The notes under the pieces are model-generated. The model saw only the letters and a list, made by a program, of their open reading frames with translations. It was not told the origin of the DNA and did not search any database. From the NCBI RefSeq assembly GCF_003797825.1, contig NZ_RKME01000030.1:1-60127 (forward strand): 60,127 nucleotides of DNA, given 5' to 3'. Positions 26,250-34,173 of this stretch are shown here, in pieces. Every line of letters begins with the position of its first letter. Position 1 is the stretch's first letter. Position numbers and translations under genes: made by a program. This stretch comes from Gordonia sp. OPL2 (lineage in GTDB: Bacteria > Actinomycetota > Actinomycetes > Mycobacteriales > Mycobacteriaceae).

Positions 26250-26932
26250 ACCCCAACCACACATTCGACCTCGCCACCACCTCTCTGCGAGAGGTCAACG
26301 GCGCCTTGCACAGTGACGATGTGTCCGGCGAGATCGTGATCGACAACCCGGCGGGCGCCCACAGCGTCGCCGCCGGGGTCAACGCACCGGTCAAGATCAC
26401 CGTCAACGGACACGTCGGCTACTACGCCGCCGGGATGAACCAGCAGGCCGAGATCACCATCAACGGCAACGCCGGAACAGGTGTCGCCGAGAACATGATG
26501 AGCGGGACCGTCGTCGTCAAGGGCAACGCGTCGCAGTCGGCCGGAGCGACCGCCCATGGCGGCCTGCTGGTCGTCGAAGGGGACGCGGCGGCACGGTGTG
26601 GGATCTCCATGAAGGGGGTCGACATCGTCGTCGGCGGCGATGTCGGCCACAACAGCGCATTCATGGCTCAGGCCGGTCGTCTCGTCATCCGCGGCAATGC
26701 CGGTGACGGGCTGGGTGATTCGATCTACGAGACGCGCATCTATGTCCGCGGCGACGTGGGTTCCCTCGGTGCCGACTGCATCGCGAAGCCGATGCGTGCC
26801 GAGCATCTCGACGAACTGGCCGGCCTGCTCAAGGCCGCCGGGTTCAAGGACGACGACCCGAAGGACTACACGCGTTACGGATCCGCCCGCGAGCTCTACC
26901 ACTTCCACGTCGACAACACGTCGGCCTACTGA
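26237..26932 (+). CDS. mgsB: GXGXG domain protein, N-methylglutamate synthase subunit B-like (GlxC)
   Basis: A 231-residue right-handed beta-helix of the glutamate synthase alpha C-terminal type. Repeating turns with G-x-x-G-x-x-x-G pattern (HVGYYAAGMNQQAEITINGN, GTVVVKGNASQSAGATAHGG, VVGGDVGHNSAFMAQAG) span residues 55-185. The domain is a structural partner for the amidotransferase and FMN parts. ATG 26,237 overlaps the previous gene by 13 bases, which argues for coupled synthesis. Similar split genes occur as glxC in rhizobia and mgsB in methylotrophs. Confidence 0.82.
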   Translation: MDTLNPNHTFDLATTSLREVNGALHSDDVSGEIVIDNPAGAHSVAAGVNAPVKITVNGHVGYYAAGMNQQAEITINGNAGTGVAENMMSGTVVVKGNASQSAGATAHGGLLVVEGDAAARCGISMKGVDIVVGGDVGHNSAFMAQAGRLVIRGNAGDGLGDSIYETRIYVRGDVGSLGADCIAKPMRAEHLDELAGLLKAAGFKDDDPKDYTRYGSARELYHFHVDNTSAY

Positions 26933-26953
26933 GGACCTTTCGCACCCACTGGA

Positions 26954-27038
26954 CCCTTCAGGAGCGAGGCGCCAGCCGAGCGTCACGAAGGGCGACCCTT
27001 CGTGACGTCCCTCCGCTAGCGCTCCGGACTCCTCAGGG
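26954..27038. repeat. dispersed intergenic repeat, copy 2 (inverted pair)
   Basis: The element seen at 8,245-8,278 occurs here at 26,954-26,992, followed after CGA by a diverged inverted copy to 27,038. The centre is a perfect stem, GTCACGAAGGG (26,982-26,992) against CCCTTCGTGAC (26,996-27,006). It lies in the 129-bp gap that separates the last two synthase genes and could attenuate transcription there. Confidence 0.65.
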
Positions 27039-27061
27039 ACCAGTCGATACAGGAGAACACC

Positions 27062-28393
27062 ATGACCGACAACCGCAGCGTCGAACAGCGCGGGCTCCGC
27101 GAGTCCGCCACGTTCGACCGCACCACCATCGCAGCGATCCAGCGGGCCGCCGACACCGGCATCTACGACATCCGCGGGTGGGGCGCCAAGCGTAAGCTGC
27201 CGCACTTCGACGATCTGCTCTTCCTGGGCGCCTCGATGTCGCGCTATCCGTTGGAGGGCTACCGCGAACGCTGCGACACCGACGTCGTGCTCGGTGCGCG
27301 GAATGCCAAGTTCCCCTTGCATCTCGACACCCCGGTCACCATCGCCGGGATGAGCTTCGGCGCGTTGTCGGCGGGCGCCAAGGAGGCGTTGGGCCGCGGT
27401 GCTTCGGAGGTGGGGACGTCGACGACCACCGGTGACGGTGGGATGACCCCGGAGGAGCGCGGTCAGTCGAAGAACCTGGTCTACCAGTATCTTCCGTCGC
27501 GTTACGGGATGAATCCCGACGACCTGCGTCGCGCCGACGCGATCGAGATCGTGTTGGGGCAGGGAGCCAAGCCCGGCGGAGGTGGAATGCTGCTGGGCCA
27601 GAAGATCTCCGAGCGCATCGCGTCGATGCGCACTCTGCCGGAGGGGATCGATCAGCGCAGTGCCTGCCGGCATCCGGACTGGACCGGGCCGGACGACCTC
27701 GCGATCAAGATCAGCGAACTGCGTGAGATCACCGACTGGGAGAAGCCGATCTACGTCAAGGTCGGCGCGACCCGCACCTACTACGACGTGAAGCTGGCCG
27801 TGCACTCGGGCGCCGACGTCGTCGTCGTCGACGGCATGCAGGGCGGCACCGCTGCGACCCAGGACGTGTTCATCGAACATGTGGGGATTCCGACGCTCGC
27901 CGCGATTCCGCAAGCTGTGCAGGCGTTGCAGGAGTTGGGGGTTCATCGAGAGGTCCAGCTCATCGTGTCGGGTGGTATCCGTAACGGTGCCGACGTCGCC
28001 AAGGCGATGGCCCTCGGTGCCGATGCTGTTGCGATCGGCACCGCTGCATTGATCGCCCTGGGCGACAACGATCCCCGGTACTCGGCCGAGTACGAGGAGC
28101 TGGGTTCGGCGGCGGGCTTCTACGACGATTTTCAAGAGGGTCGGGACCCCGCCGGCATCACCACGCAGGACCCGGAACTCTCGGCCCGATTCGATCCGGT
28201 CGAGGGTGGCCGCCGGCTGGCCAACTTCCTGCGCGTGATGACGATGGAGGCGCAGACCATCGCGCGTGCCTGCGGCAAGGCGCATCTGCAGCACCTCGAG
28301 CCCGAGGACCTGGTCGCGATCACCATCGAGGCGTCGGCGATGGCCCGGGTGCCGTTGGCCGGCACGAGTTGGATTCCGGGCAGCGGTTTCTGA
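27062..28393 (+). CDS. mgsC: FMN-binding glutamate synthase domain, N-methylglutamate synthase subunit C-like (GlxD)
   Basis: A 443-residue TIM-barrel protein matching the central synthase domain of glutamate synthase. Motifs: ITIAGMSFGALSAGAKEALGRGA near residues 92-115, GTSTTTGDGGMTPEER near 119-134, EIVLGQGAKPGGGGMLLG near 161-178, and KVGATRTYYDVKLAVHSGADVVVVDGMQGGTAATQ near 235-270. The phosphate site reads IVSGGIRNGADVAKAMALGADAVAIGTAALIALG near 300-333. It should combine 2-oxoglutarate with channelled methylamine or ammonia and reduce the imine using FMN. The repeat-bearing gap upstream raises the question of how its level is matched to subunits A and B. Confidence 0.83.
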   Translation: MTDNRSVEQRGLRESATFDRTTIAAIQRAADTGIYDIRGWGAKRKLPHFDDLLFLGASMSRYPLEGYRERCDTDVVLGARNAKFPLHLDTPVTIAGMSFGALSAGAKEALGRGASEVGTSTTTGDGGMTPEERGQSKNLVYQYLPSRYGMNPDDLRRADAIEIVLGQGAKPGGGGMLLGQKISERIASMRTLPEGIDQRSACRHPDWTGPDDLAIKISELREITDWEKPIYVKVGATRTYYDVKLAVHSGADVVVVDGMQGGTAATQDVFIEHVGIPTLAAIPQAVQALQELGVHREVQLIVSGGIRNGADVAKAMALGADAVAIGTAALIALGDNDPRYSAEYEELGSAAGFYDDFQEGRDPAGITTQDPELSARFDPVEGGRRLANFLRVMTMEAQTIARACGKAHLQHLEPEDLVAITIEASAMARVPLAGTSWIPGSGF

Positions 28394-28398
28394 TCGCT

Positions 28399-28440
28399 CT
28401 ACGGCCGGGGAGTGCGCCGGATAAGCTCCCCGGCCCGTAG
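28399..28440. terminator. bidirectional hairpin terminator
   Basis: CTACGGCCGGGGAG at 28,399-28,412 pairs with CTCCCCGGCCCGTAG at 28,426-28,440 (one bulged C, 13-base loop). It sits between the convergent synthase and bicupin genes. Confidence 0.75.
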
Positions 28441-28448
28441 CCGACGCG

Positions 28449-29495
28449 TCACAGATGGCCGTACGCCGACGTGGGCGGCGGACCGACCATCTCCACGTCC
28501 AGGTCGGAGATCTGGCCGAGCTTCTCGAACAGGGTCGCCGGGTTCACCAGGCCCTCGGTGTAGACGCTGTCGGTGGTCGGTTCGCCGGTGCGGTCGAAGA
28601 ACGGCTCGAACACGTCGCCGGTCAGGACACCCAGCATCCGGGTGTTGTGGGCGCCCAACGCATAGCTGTGAATGGTTCCGGCGGGCGCGTGCACGAAATC
28701 GCCGGGAGTGAGGAGTACCTCGGTGCCGTTGACCCACAACCAGATCCGTCCGGACAGGCAGAAGAAGTTCTCGGTGTGCAGCCGGTGGAAGTGGGCGGGG
28801 ATGTAGGGTTGCCGGTTGCCGAGGGTGGTGACCGAGAAGTACCGACGGTCGGTGGTGACACCGCGCGCGGAGAACGTGTTGATCGCATCCGGCCACGCGC
28901 GGTGGTCGCCGGTGTGGGCGCGCTGAAAGTACGCCTGTGTGATCGCCGGCAGCGTCTCGTCCCACACGTCCGATGCGTCGACGTAGGGGGCGTCGACGGG
29001 CAGCCACCCGGGCGGCAGCGATCCGCGGTCCTCGTCGGCGACATGCTCCGCGGAGTAGATGCGTGCGGCGACATCAGATCCGCTGTCGTACAACTCGTCG
29101 AGCGAGCCGCCAGGCGCGGAGTACACGAGGAACCGCGACATGTGGTGCAGGAAGCGGTATGCCACCGGTGTTCCCGCAGGAACGTGGATCGAGTCTCCGG
29201 GACCGAGGACGCGACTCTCGCCGGGAATCCAGAACTGGATCGCGCCGTCGAAGACGTAGAACGATCGCTGCCGTTCGACCATGTGGAACGGCGCGCCGGA
29301 CCCGCGCGGCCCGAGCACGAATGCGGCATCGAACTCGCCTCCGCTGTCGGCTGATCGGGCGACGACGGTCCAGAGCTGACGACCGATCTCGTACCGTCTG
29401 CCCTCGCCCGACGGCATCAGGTAGGGGACGGGTTCACCGGGAAGCTCGCCGACGACGGGTGCACGGCGATGGATCGATTCGAGGTCGACAGTCAT
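28449..29495 (-). CDS. bicupin quercetin 2,3-dioxygenase-like protein
   Basis: A 348-residue double cupin in the pirin-unrelated quercetinase (YxaG/QdoI) style. The C-terminal cupin has all metal ligands: His235, His237 and Glu242 in AHFHRLHTENFF, and His276 in GTIHSYALG. The N-terminal cupin keeps only His71 (PFHMVERQRSFYV); positions 73, 78 and 111 are Val, Ser and Val where His, Glu and His are expected. So one metal site remains, in the second domain. Quercetinases open the flavonol C ring with O2, releasing CO and a depside of protocatechuate. ATG 29,493-29,495 overlaps the hydrolase stop (ATGA). The link to the pca genes supports an aromatic substrate; the exact one is unproven. Confidence 0.75.
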   Translation of the reverse strand: MTVDLESIHRRAPVVGELPGEPVPYLMPSGEGRRYEIGRQLWTVVARSADSGGEFDAAFVLGPRGSGAPFHMVERQRSFYVFDGAIQFWIPGESRVLGPGDSIHVPAGTPVAYRFLHHMSRFLVYSAPGGSLDELYDSGSDVAARIYSAEHVADEDRGSLPPGWLPVDAPYVDASDVWDETLPAITQAYFQRAHTGDHRAWPDAINTFSARGVTTDRRYFSVTTLGNRQPYIPAHFHRLHTENFFCLSGRIWLWVNGTEVLLTPGDFVHAPAGTIHSYALGAHNTRMLGVLTGDVFEPFFDRTGEPTTDSVYTEGLVNPATLFEKLGQISDLDVEMVGPPPTSAYGHL

Positions 29496-30514
29496 GCGAA
29501 ATCCTTCTGTGGGAACGGTGTTTCGGTGGTTGATCTCATCAAGTGGTGTTCGAAGAACCGTCCGACGACGTCGAAGGTGAAGACGGTGCGGAGAGGTGAC
29601 CCCGGCTCCGACGACGAGCGCAGCGTTGCAGGCGCCGACCCCTCGGTGGTCAGGCGGCCGTCGTCCATCACCTGTGCCATGGCGACATCGAGCCGACCCG
29701 GTGGGTTGAGGAAGCCGTGCCGGTAGTCGTCGACCAGATAGAGGTTCGCGGTAACGCTGTGTGCGACAAGGGTGTCGAACAGTAAGGCGCTGTGGTCGGG
29801 TGGGACCAAGACGTCTGCGGTCCCATGGGAGATCTGGAACGGCGGCGCGGAATCGGTGACCAGGCGATGCGGGCTGGCGGACGTCGCCACGACGGGACGT
29901 TCCGTGGCCAGACCGCCGAGCAGTCGCGCTTCGGGAGAGTTCCGAGGGTCGGCACCGGGGAGCGGTGCTCCCGGAGCGACCATGTCGCCGAGCAGGTCGA
30001 CCGGCCCGTACGACTCGGCGACCGCCTGCACGACGGGGGCGGGCGACGCACCGTCCAGACCCTCGTCGGCGAGTTCGGCGAGATGGCCGGTGAGGCCGGC
30101 GAGTGCTGCGAGGTGTCCTCCGGCGGACGCTCCCCACAGTCCGATATGTGATCCGTCGAGTCCGAGGTCGTCGGAATGTGCGCGGAGAAAACGGATCGCG
30201 GCACGGACGTCGTGGAGTTGCGCGGGGAAGACCGCGGTACCGCTGAGCCGGTACTCGATCGCGGCCATCGCGATGCCGCGGTCTGCGAAGTACGTCCACA
30301 GGTCGGGAGCCAGCGTTCTGTCTCCGGTGAACCAACCGCCGCCGTGCAGCCAGATGACGACCGGCACGACGACGTCTCCGGCAGGCCGATAGAGGTCGAG
30401 GACCAGCGGACCGGACTCTCGTTCGGCGTAGGTCAAGGTGCGTGGCAGGGCTCGAGTCACGGGGATGGTCGACGACACCCGCCCATCGTGGAGCCGGATC
30501 ACGACGGAGTCCAT
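29492..30514 (-). CDS. alpha/beta hydrolase (BD-FAE/esterase-lipase type)
   Basis: A 340-residue esterase. The oxyanion motif HGGGWFTGDR is near residues 56-65, the nucleophile elbow GASAGGHLAAL has Ser near 130, and the acid and base appear in HGTADVLVPPDHS near 237 and DDYRHGFLNPP near 266. It is translated just before the bicupin dioxygenase with a 4-base ATGA overlap. In flavonol breakdown the dioxygenase product is an ester of protocatechuate with a phloroglucinol carboxylate, so this enzyme could be the depside esterase. Other carboxyl esters remain possible. Confidence 0.83.
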   Translation of the reverse strand: MDSVVIRLHDGRVSSTIPVTRALPRTLTYAERESGPLVLDLYRPAGDVVVPVVIWLHGGGWFTGDRTLAPDLWTYFADRGIAMAAIEYRLSGTAVFPAQLHDVRAAIRFLRAHSDDLGLDGSHIGLWGASAGGHLAALAGLTGHLAELADEGLDGASPAPVVQAVAESYGPVDLLGDMVAPGAPLPGADPRNSPEARLLGGLATERPVVATSASPHRLVTDSAPPFQISHGTADVLVPPDHSALLFDTLVAHSVTANLYLVDDYRHGFLNPPGRLDVAMAQVMDDGRLTTEGSAPATLRSSSEPGSPLRTVFTFDVVGRFFEHHLMRSTTETPFPQKDFA

Positions 30515-30553
30515 CAGGAATCGGTGAACGACCCTTCGGGTGACCCGAACGGC

Positions 30554-31432
30554 TCAGTCGTCGACGCTCCGGGCCAGGTCCGTCACGATCCGGGCGAACT
30601 CCAGCACGTGGGCCGACGAGGTGTTCGGGGGCAGACAGAGGTGGGTCACCAGGTCGGGTAGATCGAGTAGCGGAATGAACGACAGCCCGGGTCGCGCATA
30701 CGCCCCCGCCGCGGATTCACCCGCGATGTTGATACCGGCACCGACCCCACACAATTCGAGGATCTCGTCGAAGTCGGCGGCGATCGATTGCACCCGGACG
30801 TCGCCGAGGTCGCCGAGAAGAGTGGTCAACCATCGTGACGACGAGTCCGACGTACGTCCGCCGATCACGGTCTCACCGCTGAGGTCGGCACGACGCACTC
30901 CGGCGCGTCTGGCCAGCGGGTGGTCGTCGCGCACCACGACGACGCAACGCTCCTTCCAGAGAGGCATCGCGCGGACGTCGGCGGGGACCGGACCGGCCTC
31001 GGTGACGAACGCGCAGTCCACGACGTCGTCGGCCAGGGCCCGATAACTGCCGTCGAAACCCAGATGCTTGATCTCCCACGACACCTGCGACATGACGTCC
31101 GTCGCGCCTGCCATCACGGTGCGAAATCGGCGACTCGACACCATCAGGCCGACGCGGATGGTGTCCTGCTTTCGGGCGTCAGTGCTCCACTCGTGGACGT
31201 CGCCCATCGCGCTCAACGCCTGGCCGGCCAGCGGCAGCAATTCCTCGCCGGCGGCGGTGAGGGCGACACGGGGCGACCGTCGGAGCAGGGGTCTACCGAC
31301 GCGCTTCTCGAGGGCGGCGACGTTCTCACTCAGCGTCGAAGGACTCAGGTGCAACGCGGCGGCCGCGCGCCCGAAATGCAGGTTCTCGGCGACGGCCACG
31401 AAGCACCGGAGCTGTTGAGTGGTGATGTCCAT
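30554..31432 (-). CDS. LysR family transcriptional regulator
   Basis: A 292-residue LysR protein. The HTH region FVAVAENLHFGRAAAALHLS then PSTLSENVAALEKRVGRPLL spans residues 11-50, and an effector-binding domain follows. It is divergent from pobA (147-bp gap) and lies 39 bp upstream of the hydrolase-bicupin pair on the same strand. It may activate either side; the palindrome in the gap matches the IclR operator rather than a LysR site. Confidence 0.87.
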   Translation of the reverse strand: MDITTQQLRCFVAVAENLHFGRAAAALHLSPSTLSENVAALEKRVGRPLLRRSPRVALTAAGEELLPLAGQALSAMGDVHEWSTDARKQDTIRVGLMVSSRRFRTVMAGATDVMSQVSWEIKHLGFDGSYRALADDVVDCAFVTEAGPVPADVRAMPLWKERCVVVVRDDHPLARRAGVRRADLSGETVIGGRTSDSSSRWLTTLLGDLGDVRVQSIAADFDEILELCGVGAGINIAGESAAGAYARPGLSFIPLLDLPDLVTHLCLPPNTSSAHVLEFARIVTDLARSVDD

Positions 31433-31487
31433 GGATCTCGCACATCGTAGGCGGGCTGTCGCGGCGTCGGGTCGCTAACCGCCGGAC

Positions 31488-31502
31488 TTTCACTGAGTGA
31501 AA
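31488..31502. promoter_or_regulatory. IclR/PcaR operator upstream of pobA
   Basis: TTTCACTGAGTGAAA is a perfect 7-bp inverted repeat about G at 31,495, 77 bp before the pobA start. The identical 15 bases occur at 35,798-35,812 in front of the IclR regulator gene, which marks both as sites of one regulator. Confidence 0.82.
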
Positions 31503-31579
31503 CTCTCACGTCGACAGTTGTGATCGGCGACTCCTATGGTCGACCCATCGCACCACCTCACAGAATGCGGAGACAGTCC

Positions 31580-32764
31580 ATGAACGCTGGGTCCACCACT
31601 CGAACCCAGGTGGCCATCGTCGGCGGCGGGCCGGCAGGCCTCATGCTCTCGCATCTGCTGCATGTCGCCGGCATCGAGAGCGTCGTCGTCGACAACCGCA
31701 CCGTCGAACAGATCGAGACCACACATCGCGCCGGCATCCTCGAGCGCGACAGCGTCCGCCTACTGGTCGACTCCGGGGTCTCCGATCGCGTCCTCACCGA
31801 GGGGCATGAGCACGAGGGCATCGCGTTGCGCTTCGGCGGGGTCAGCCACCGCATCGACTTCCAGAAGCTGACCGGTGCCTCGTGCTGGCTGTACCCGCAG
31901 ACCGAGGTCTTCGTCGACCTGCATCGCGCACGGACCCGCGACGGCGGCGACCTGCACTACGGCATCACCGACACCGAGGTGATCGACATCCTCGACGCGC
32001 CGGCGGTCCGCTTCACCGACGTCGACGGCGCGCGCCACGAGATCACCGCGGACCTCGTCGTCGGCGCCGACGGTTCGCGCAGCATCTGCCGCCGGCTCGT
32101 CGCCGATCCGCATCAATACTTCCGCGAGTATCCGTTCGCCTGGTTCGGGGTGATGGTGCAGGCGCCGCCGAGCGCCCCCGAACTCATCTACAACCGCTCT
32201 CCGCAGGGTTTCGCCCTGATCAGCCAACGCACCGACACCGTGCAGCGCATGTACTTCCAGTGCGACCCCGGCGAGAATCCGGACGACTGGTCCGACGACC
32301 GGATCTGGGAGCAGTTGCACACCCGCCTGTCCGGAGTCGACGGCTTCCGATTGCAGGAGGGGCCGGTCATCGAGCGGACAGTCCTGCCGTTCCGCAGCTT
32401 CGTCCAGTCGCCGATGCGCCACGGTCGGCTACTGCTCGCCGGCGATGCTTCCCATACCGTCCCGCCCACGGGCGCAAAGGGTCTCAACCTCGCGCTGTCG
32501 GATGTGCGGGTGCTCGCCGAGGTCGTCGAGCGGGCGATCGGCAAGGGAGACGTCGACGCGCTCGACACCTACACCGACCGCGCGCTGAGCCGGGTGTGGA
32601 AGGCGCAGCACTTCTCCTACTGGATGACCACGATGCTCCACAACGCCACGGGTGCATCGGAATTCGATGAACAGCGGCAACTCGGGGAGCTGCAGTCCCT
32701 GGTCTCCTCGGAGGCCGGCTCCACCTATCTCGCAGAAGGGTACACAGGATGGCCACACCACTGA
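31580..32764 (+). CDS. pobA: 4-hydroxybenzoate 3-monooxygenase
   Basis: A 394-residue flavin aromatic hydroxylase. It converts 4-hydroxybenzoate to protocatechuate with O2 and NAD(P)H. Motifs: FAD-binding VGGGPAGLMLSHLL near residues 14-27, the HRAGILE loop near 48-54, the DG motif VVGADGSRS near 158-166, and the GD motif LLAGDASHTVPPTGAKGLNLA near 287-307. ATG 31,580 gives the standard N-terminus. It begins a polycistron with pcaHGBC, overlapping pcaH by 16 bases. The PcaR-like palindrome lies upstream, so induction by an aromatic acid or beta-ketoadipate through the IclR regulator is expected. Confidence 0.92.
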   Translation: MNAGSTTRTQVAIVGGGPAGLMLSHLLHVAGIESVVVDNRTVEQIETTHRAGILERDSVRLLVDSGVSDRVLTEGHEHEGIALRFGGVSHRIDFQKLTGASCWLYPQTEVFVDLHRARTRDGGDLHYGITDTEVIDILDAPAVRFTDVDGARHEITADLVVGADGSRSICRRLVADPHQYFREYPFAWFGVMVQAPPSAPELIYNRSPQGFALISQRTDTVQRMYFQCDPGENPDDWSDDRIWEQLHTRLSGVDGFRLQEGPVIERTVLPFRSFVQSPMRHGRLLLAGDASHTVPPTGAKGLNLALSDVRVLAEVVERAIGKGDVDALDTYTDRALSRVWKAQHFSYWMTTMLHNATGASEFDEQRQLGELQSLVSSEAGSTYLAEGYTGWPHH

Positions 32765-33588
32765 TCACGGGCGCGGACGAGGAGTCGGAGGTGTTCGACG
32801 ACCACGGCCACATCTCCTCGGACGCGGGCCAGGGCACGCAACAGCAGATCAGCGACGAGATCGCACGAATCGGTTCCGACTATGCGACGTCGCTGTCGGA
32901 GGGCGGTGCGCCGGAGACGGCGCCGCGACTCGACTACGCCCCGTACAGGTCGAGCCTGTTGCGTCACCCCACCAAGAACTTTCACCACTCCGACCCCGAG
33001 GGCATCGAACTCTGGACACCGGCGTTCGGCCACCGCGACGTCGACCCTCTCGAGGCCGATCTCACCATCCAGCACGGTGGTGATCCGGTCGGCGAACGAC
33101 TGGTCGTCACCGGACGGGTCCTCGACGGCGACGGACGGCCGGTGCGCAACCAGCTCGTGGAGGTGTGGCAGGCGAACGCGGCCGGTCGCTACATCCACAA
33201 ACGCGATCAACATCCCGCCCCGATCGATCCCAATTTCACCGGTGTGGGTCGCTGTCTCACCGACGACGACGGCTGGTACAAGTTCACCACCATCAAGCCC
33301 GGCCCCTACCCGTGGAAGAACCACCACAACGCGTGGCGGCCCGCGCACATCCACTTTTCGGTGTTCGGCACAGCGTTCACCCAGCGGCTGGTTACGCAGA
33401 TGTACTTCCCGGGCGACCCGCTGTTCGCATTCGACCCGATCTATCAGGCGATCGTCGATCAAAACGCCCGCGATCGACTCGTCGCCAGCTACGACCACGA
33501 TCTGACCCAACATGAGTGGAGCACCGGATACCGTTGGGACATCGTGCTCACCGGAACCGGACAGACCCCGATGGAGGAGGAGCAGTGA
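32749..33588 (+). CDS. pcaH: protocatechuate 3,4-dioxygenase beta subunit
   Basis: A 279-residue intradiol dioxygenase subunit that carries the catalytic Fe(III). VEVWQANAAGRYIHKRDQHPAPIDPNFTG near 134-163 and YKFTTIKPGPYPWKNHHNAWRPAHIHF near 173-200 hold the Tyr and HxH ligands (two Tyr, two His). The N-terminal extension of about 60 residues is usual for beta subunits. The enzyme cleaves protocatechuate between its hydroxyls to beta-carboxy-cis,cis-muconate. It overlaps pobA (16 bases) and pcaG (GTGA). Confidence 0.93.
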   Translation: MATPLITGADEESEVFDDHGHISSDAGQGTQQQISDEIARIGSDYATSLSEGGAPETAPRLDYAPYRSSLLRHPTKNFHHSDPEGIELWTPAFGHRDVDPLEADLTIQHGGDPVGERLVVTGRVLDGDGRPVRNQLVEVWQANAAGRYIHKRDQHPAPIDPNFTGVGRCLTDDDGWYKFTTIKPGPYPWKNHHNAWRPAHIHFSVFGTAFTQRLVTQMYFPGDPLFAFDPIYQAIVDQNARDRLVASYDHDLTQHEWSTGYRWDIVLTGTGQTPMEEEQ

Positions 33589-34139
33589 ACCTCGCACCGA
33601 CACCGGGCCAGACCGTCGGCCCGTTCTTCCATTACGCGTTGCCGTTCGACGGCGGGGCCGAGCTGGTCTCGGCCGGACATCCCGACCGTATCCGGCTGCA
33701 CGGCACGGTGTTCGACGGTGCCGGCGATCCCGTACCAGATGCACTGATCGAGATCTGGCAGCCAGACGGTTCCGGCGCCGTGAGCCAGGAGCCTGGCTCC
33801 TTACGTCGAGATGGCTTCACGTTCACCGGCTTCGGCCGGGTGCAGACCGATCGCGTCGGGCACTACACCTTCGCCACCGTGGCGCCGGGCGCCGTGACCG
33901 AGGGGTCTGCACCGTTCTTCGCGGTGTGCGTGTTCGCGCGCGGGTTGCTCGACCGGCTCTTCACGCGTGCCTACCTGCCCGACAGCGTGCGCGCGCTCAC
34001 CGCGGATCCGCTGCTCGGGTCGGTGGACGACGATCGGCGCGCAACACTCATCGCAACCGCGGAGAATGACGGATATCGGTTCGACATCCACCTGCAGGGT
34101 GACGGGGAGACGGTGTTCCTCGACCACGGTGGCCGATGA
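33585..34139 (+). CDS. pcaG: protocatechuate 3,4-dioxygenase alpha subunit
   Basis: A 184-residue subunit that pairs with PcaH. The opening PTPGQTVGPFFHYALPF and the intradiol motif ALIEIWQPDGSGA near 49-61, with GFGRVQTDRVGHYTFATVAPG near 82-102, are typical. The iron ligands of the beta subunit are absent, as normal for alpha subunits. Start GTG 33,585 overlaps the pcaH stop by 4 bases, which should give equal subunit synthesis. Confidence 0.92.
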   Translation: MNLAPTPGQTVGPFFHYALPFDGGAELVSAGHPDRIRLHGTVFDGAGDPVPDALIEIWQPDGSGAVSQEPGSLRRDGFTFTGFGRVQTDRVGHYTFATVAPGAVTEGSAPFFAVCVFARGLLDRLFTRAYLPDSVRALTADPLLGSVDDDRRATLIATAENDGYRFDIHLQGDGETVFLDHGGR

Positions 34140-34173
34140 CGTCGCGTTCGGTCGCGTGTCCCGCGGTGGCGAC

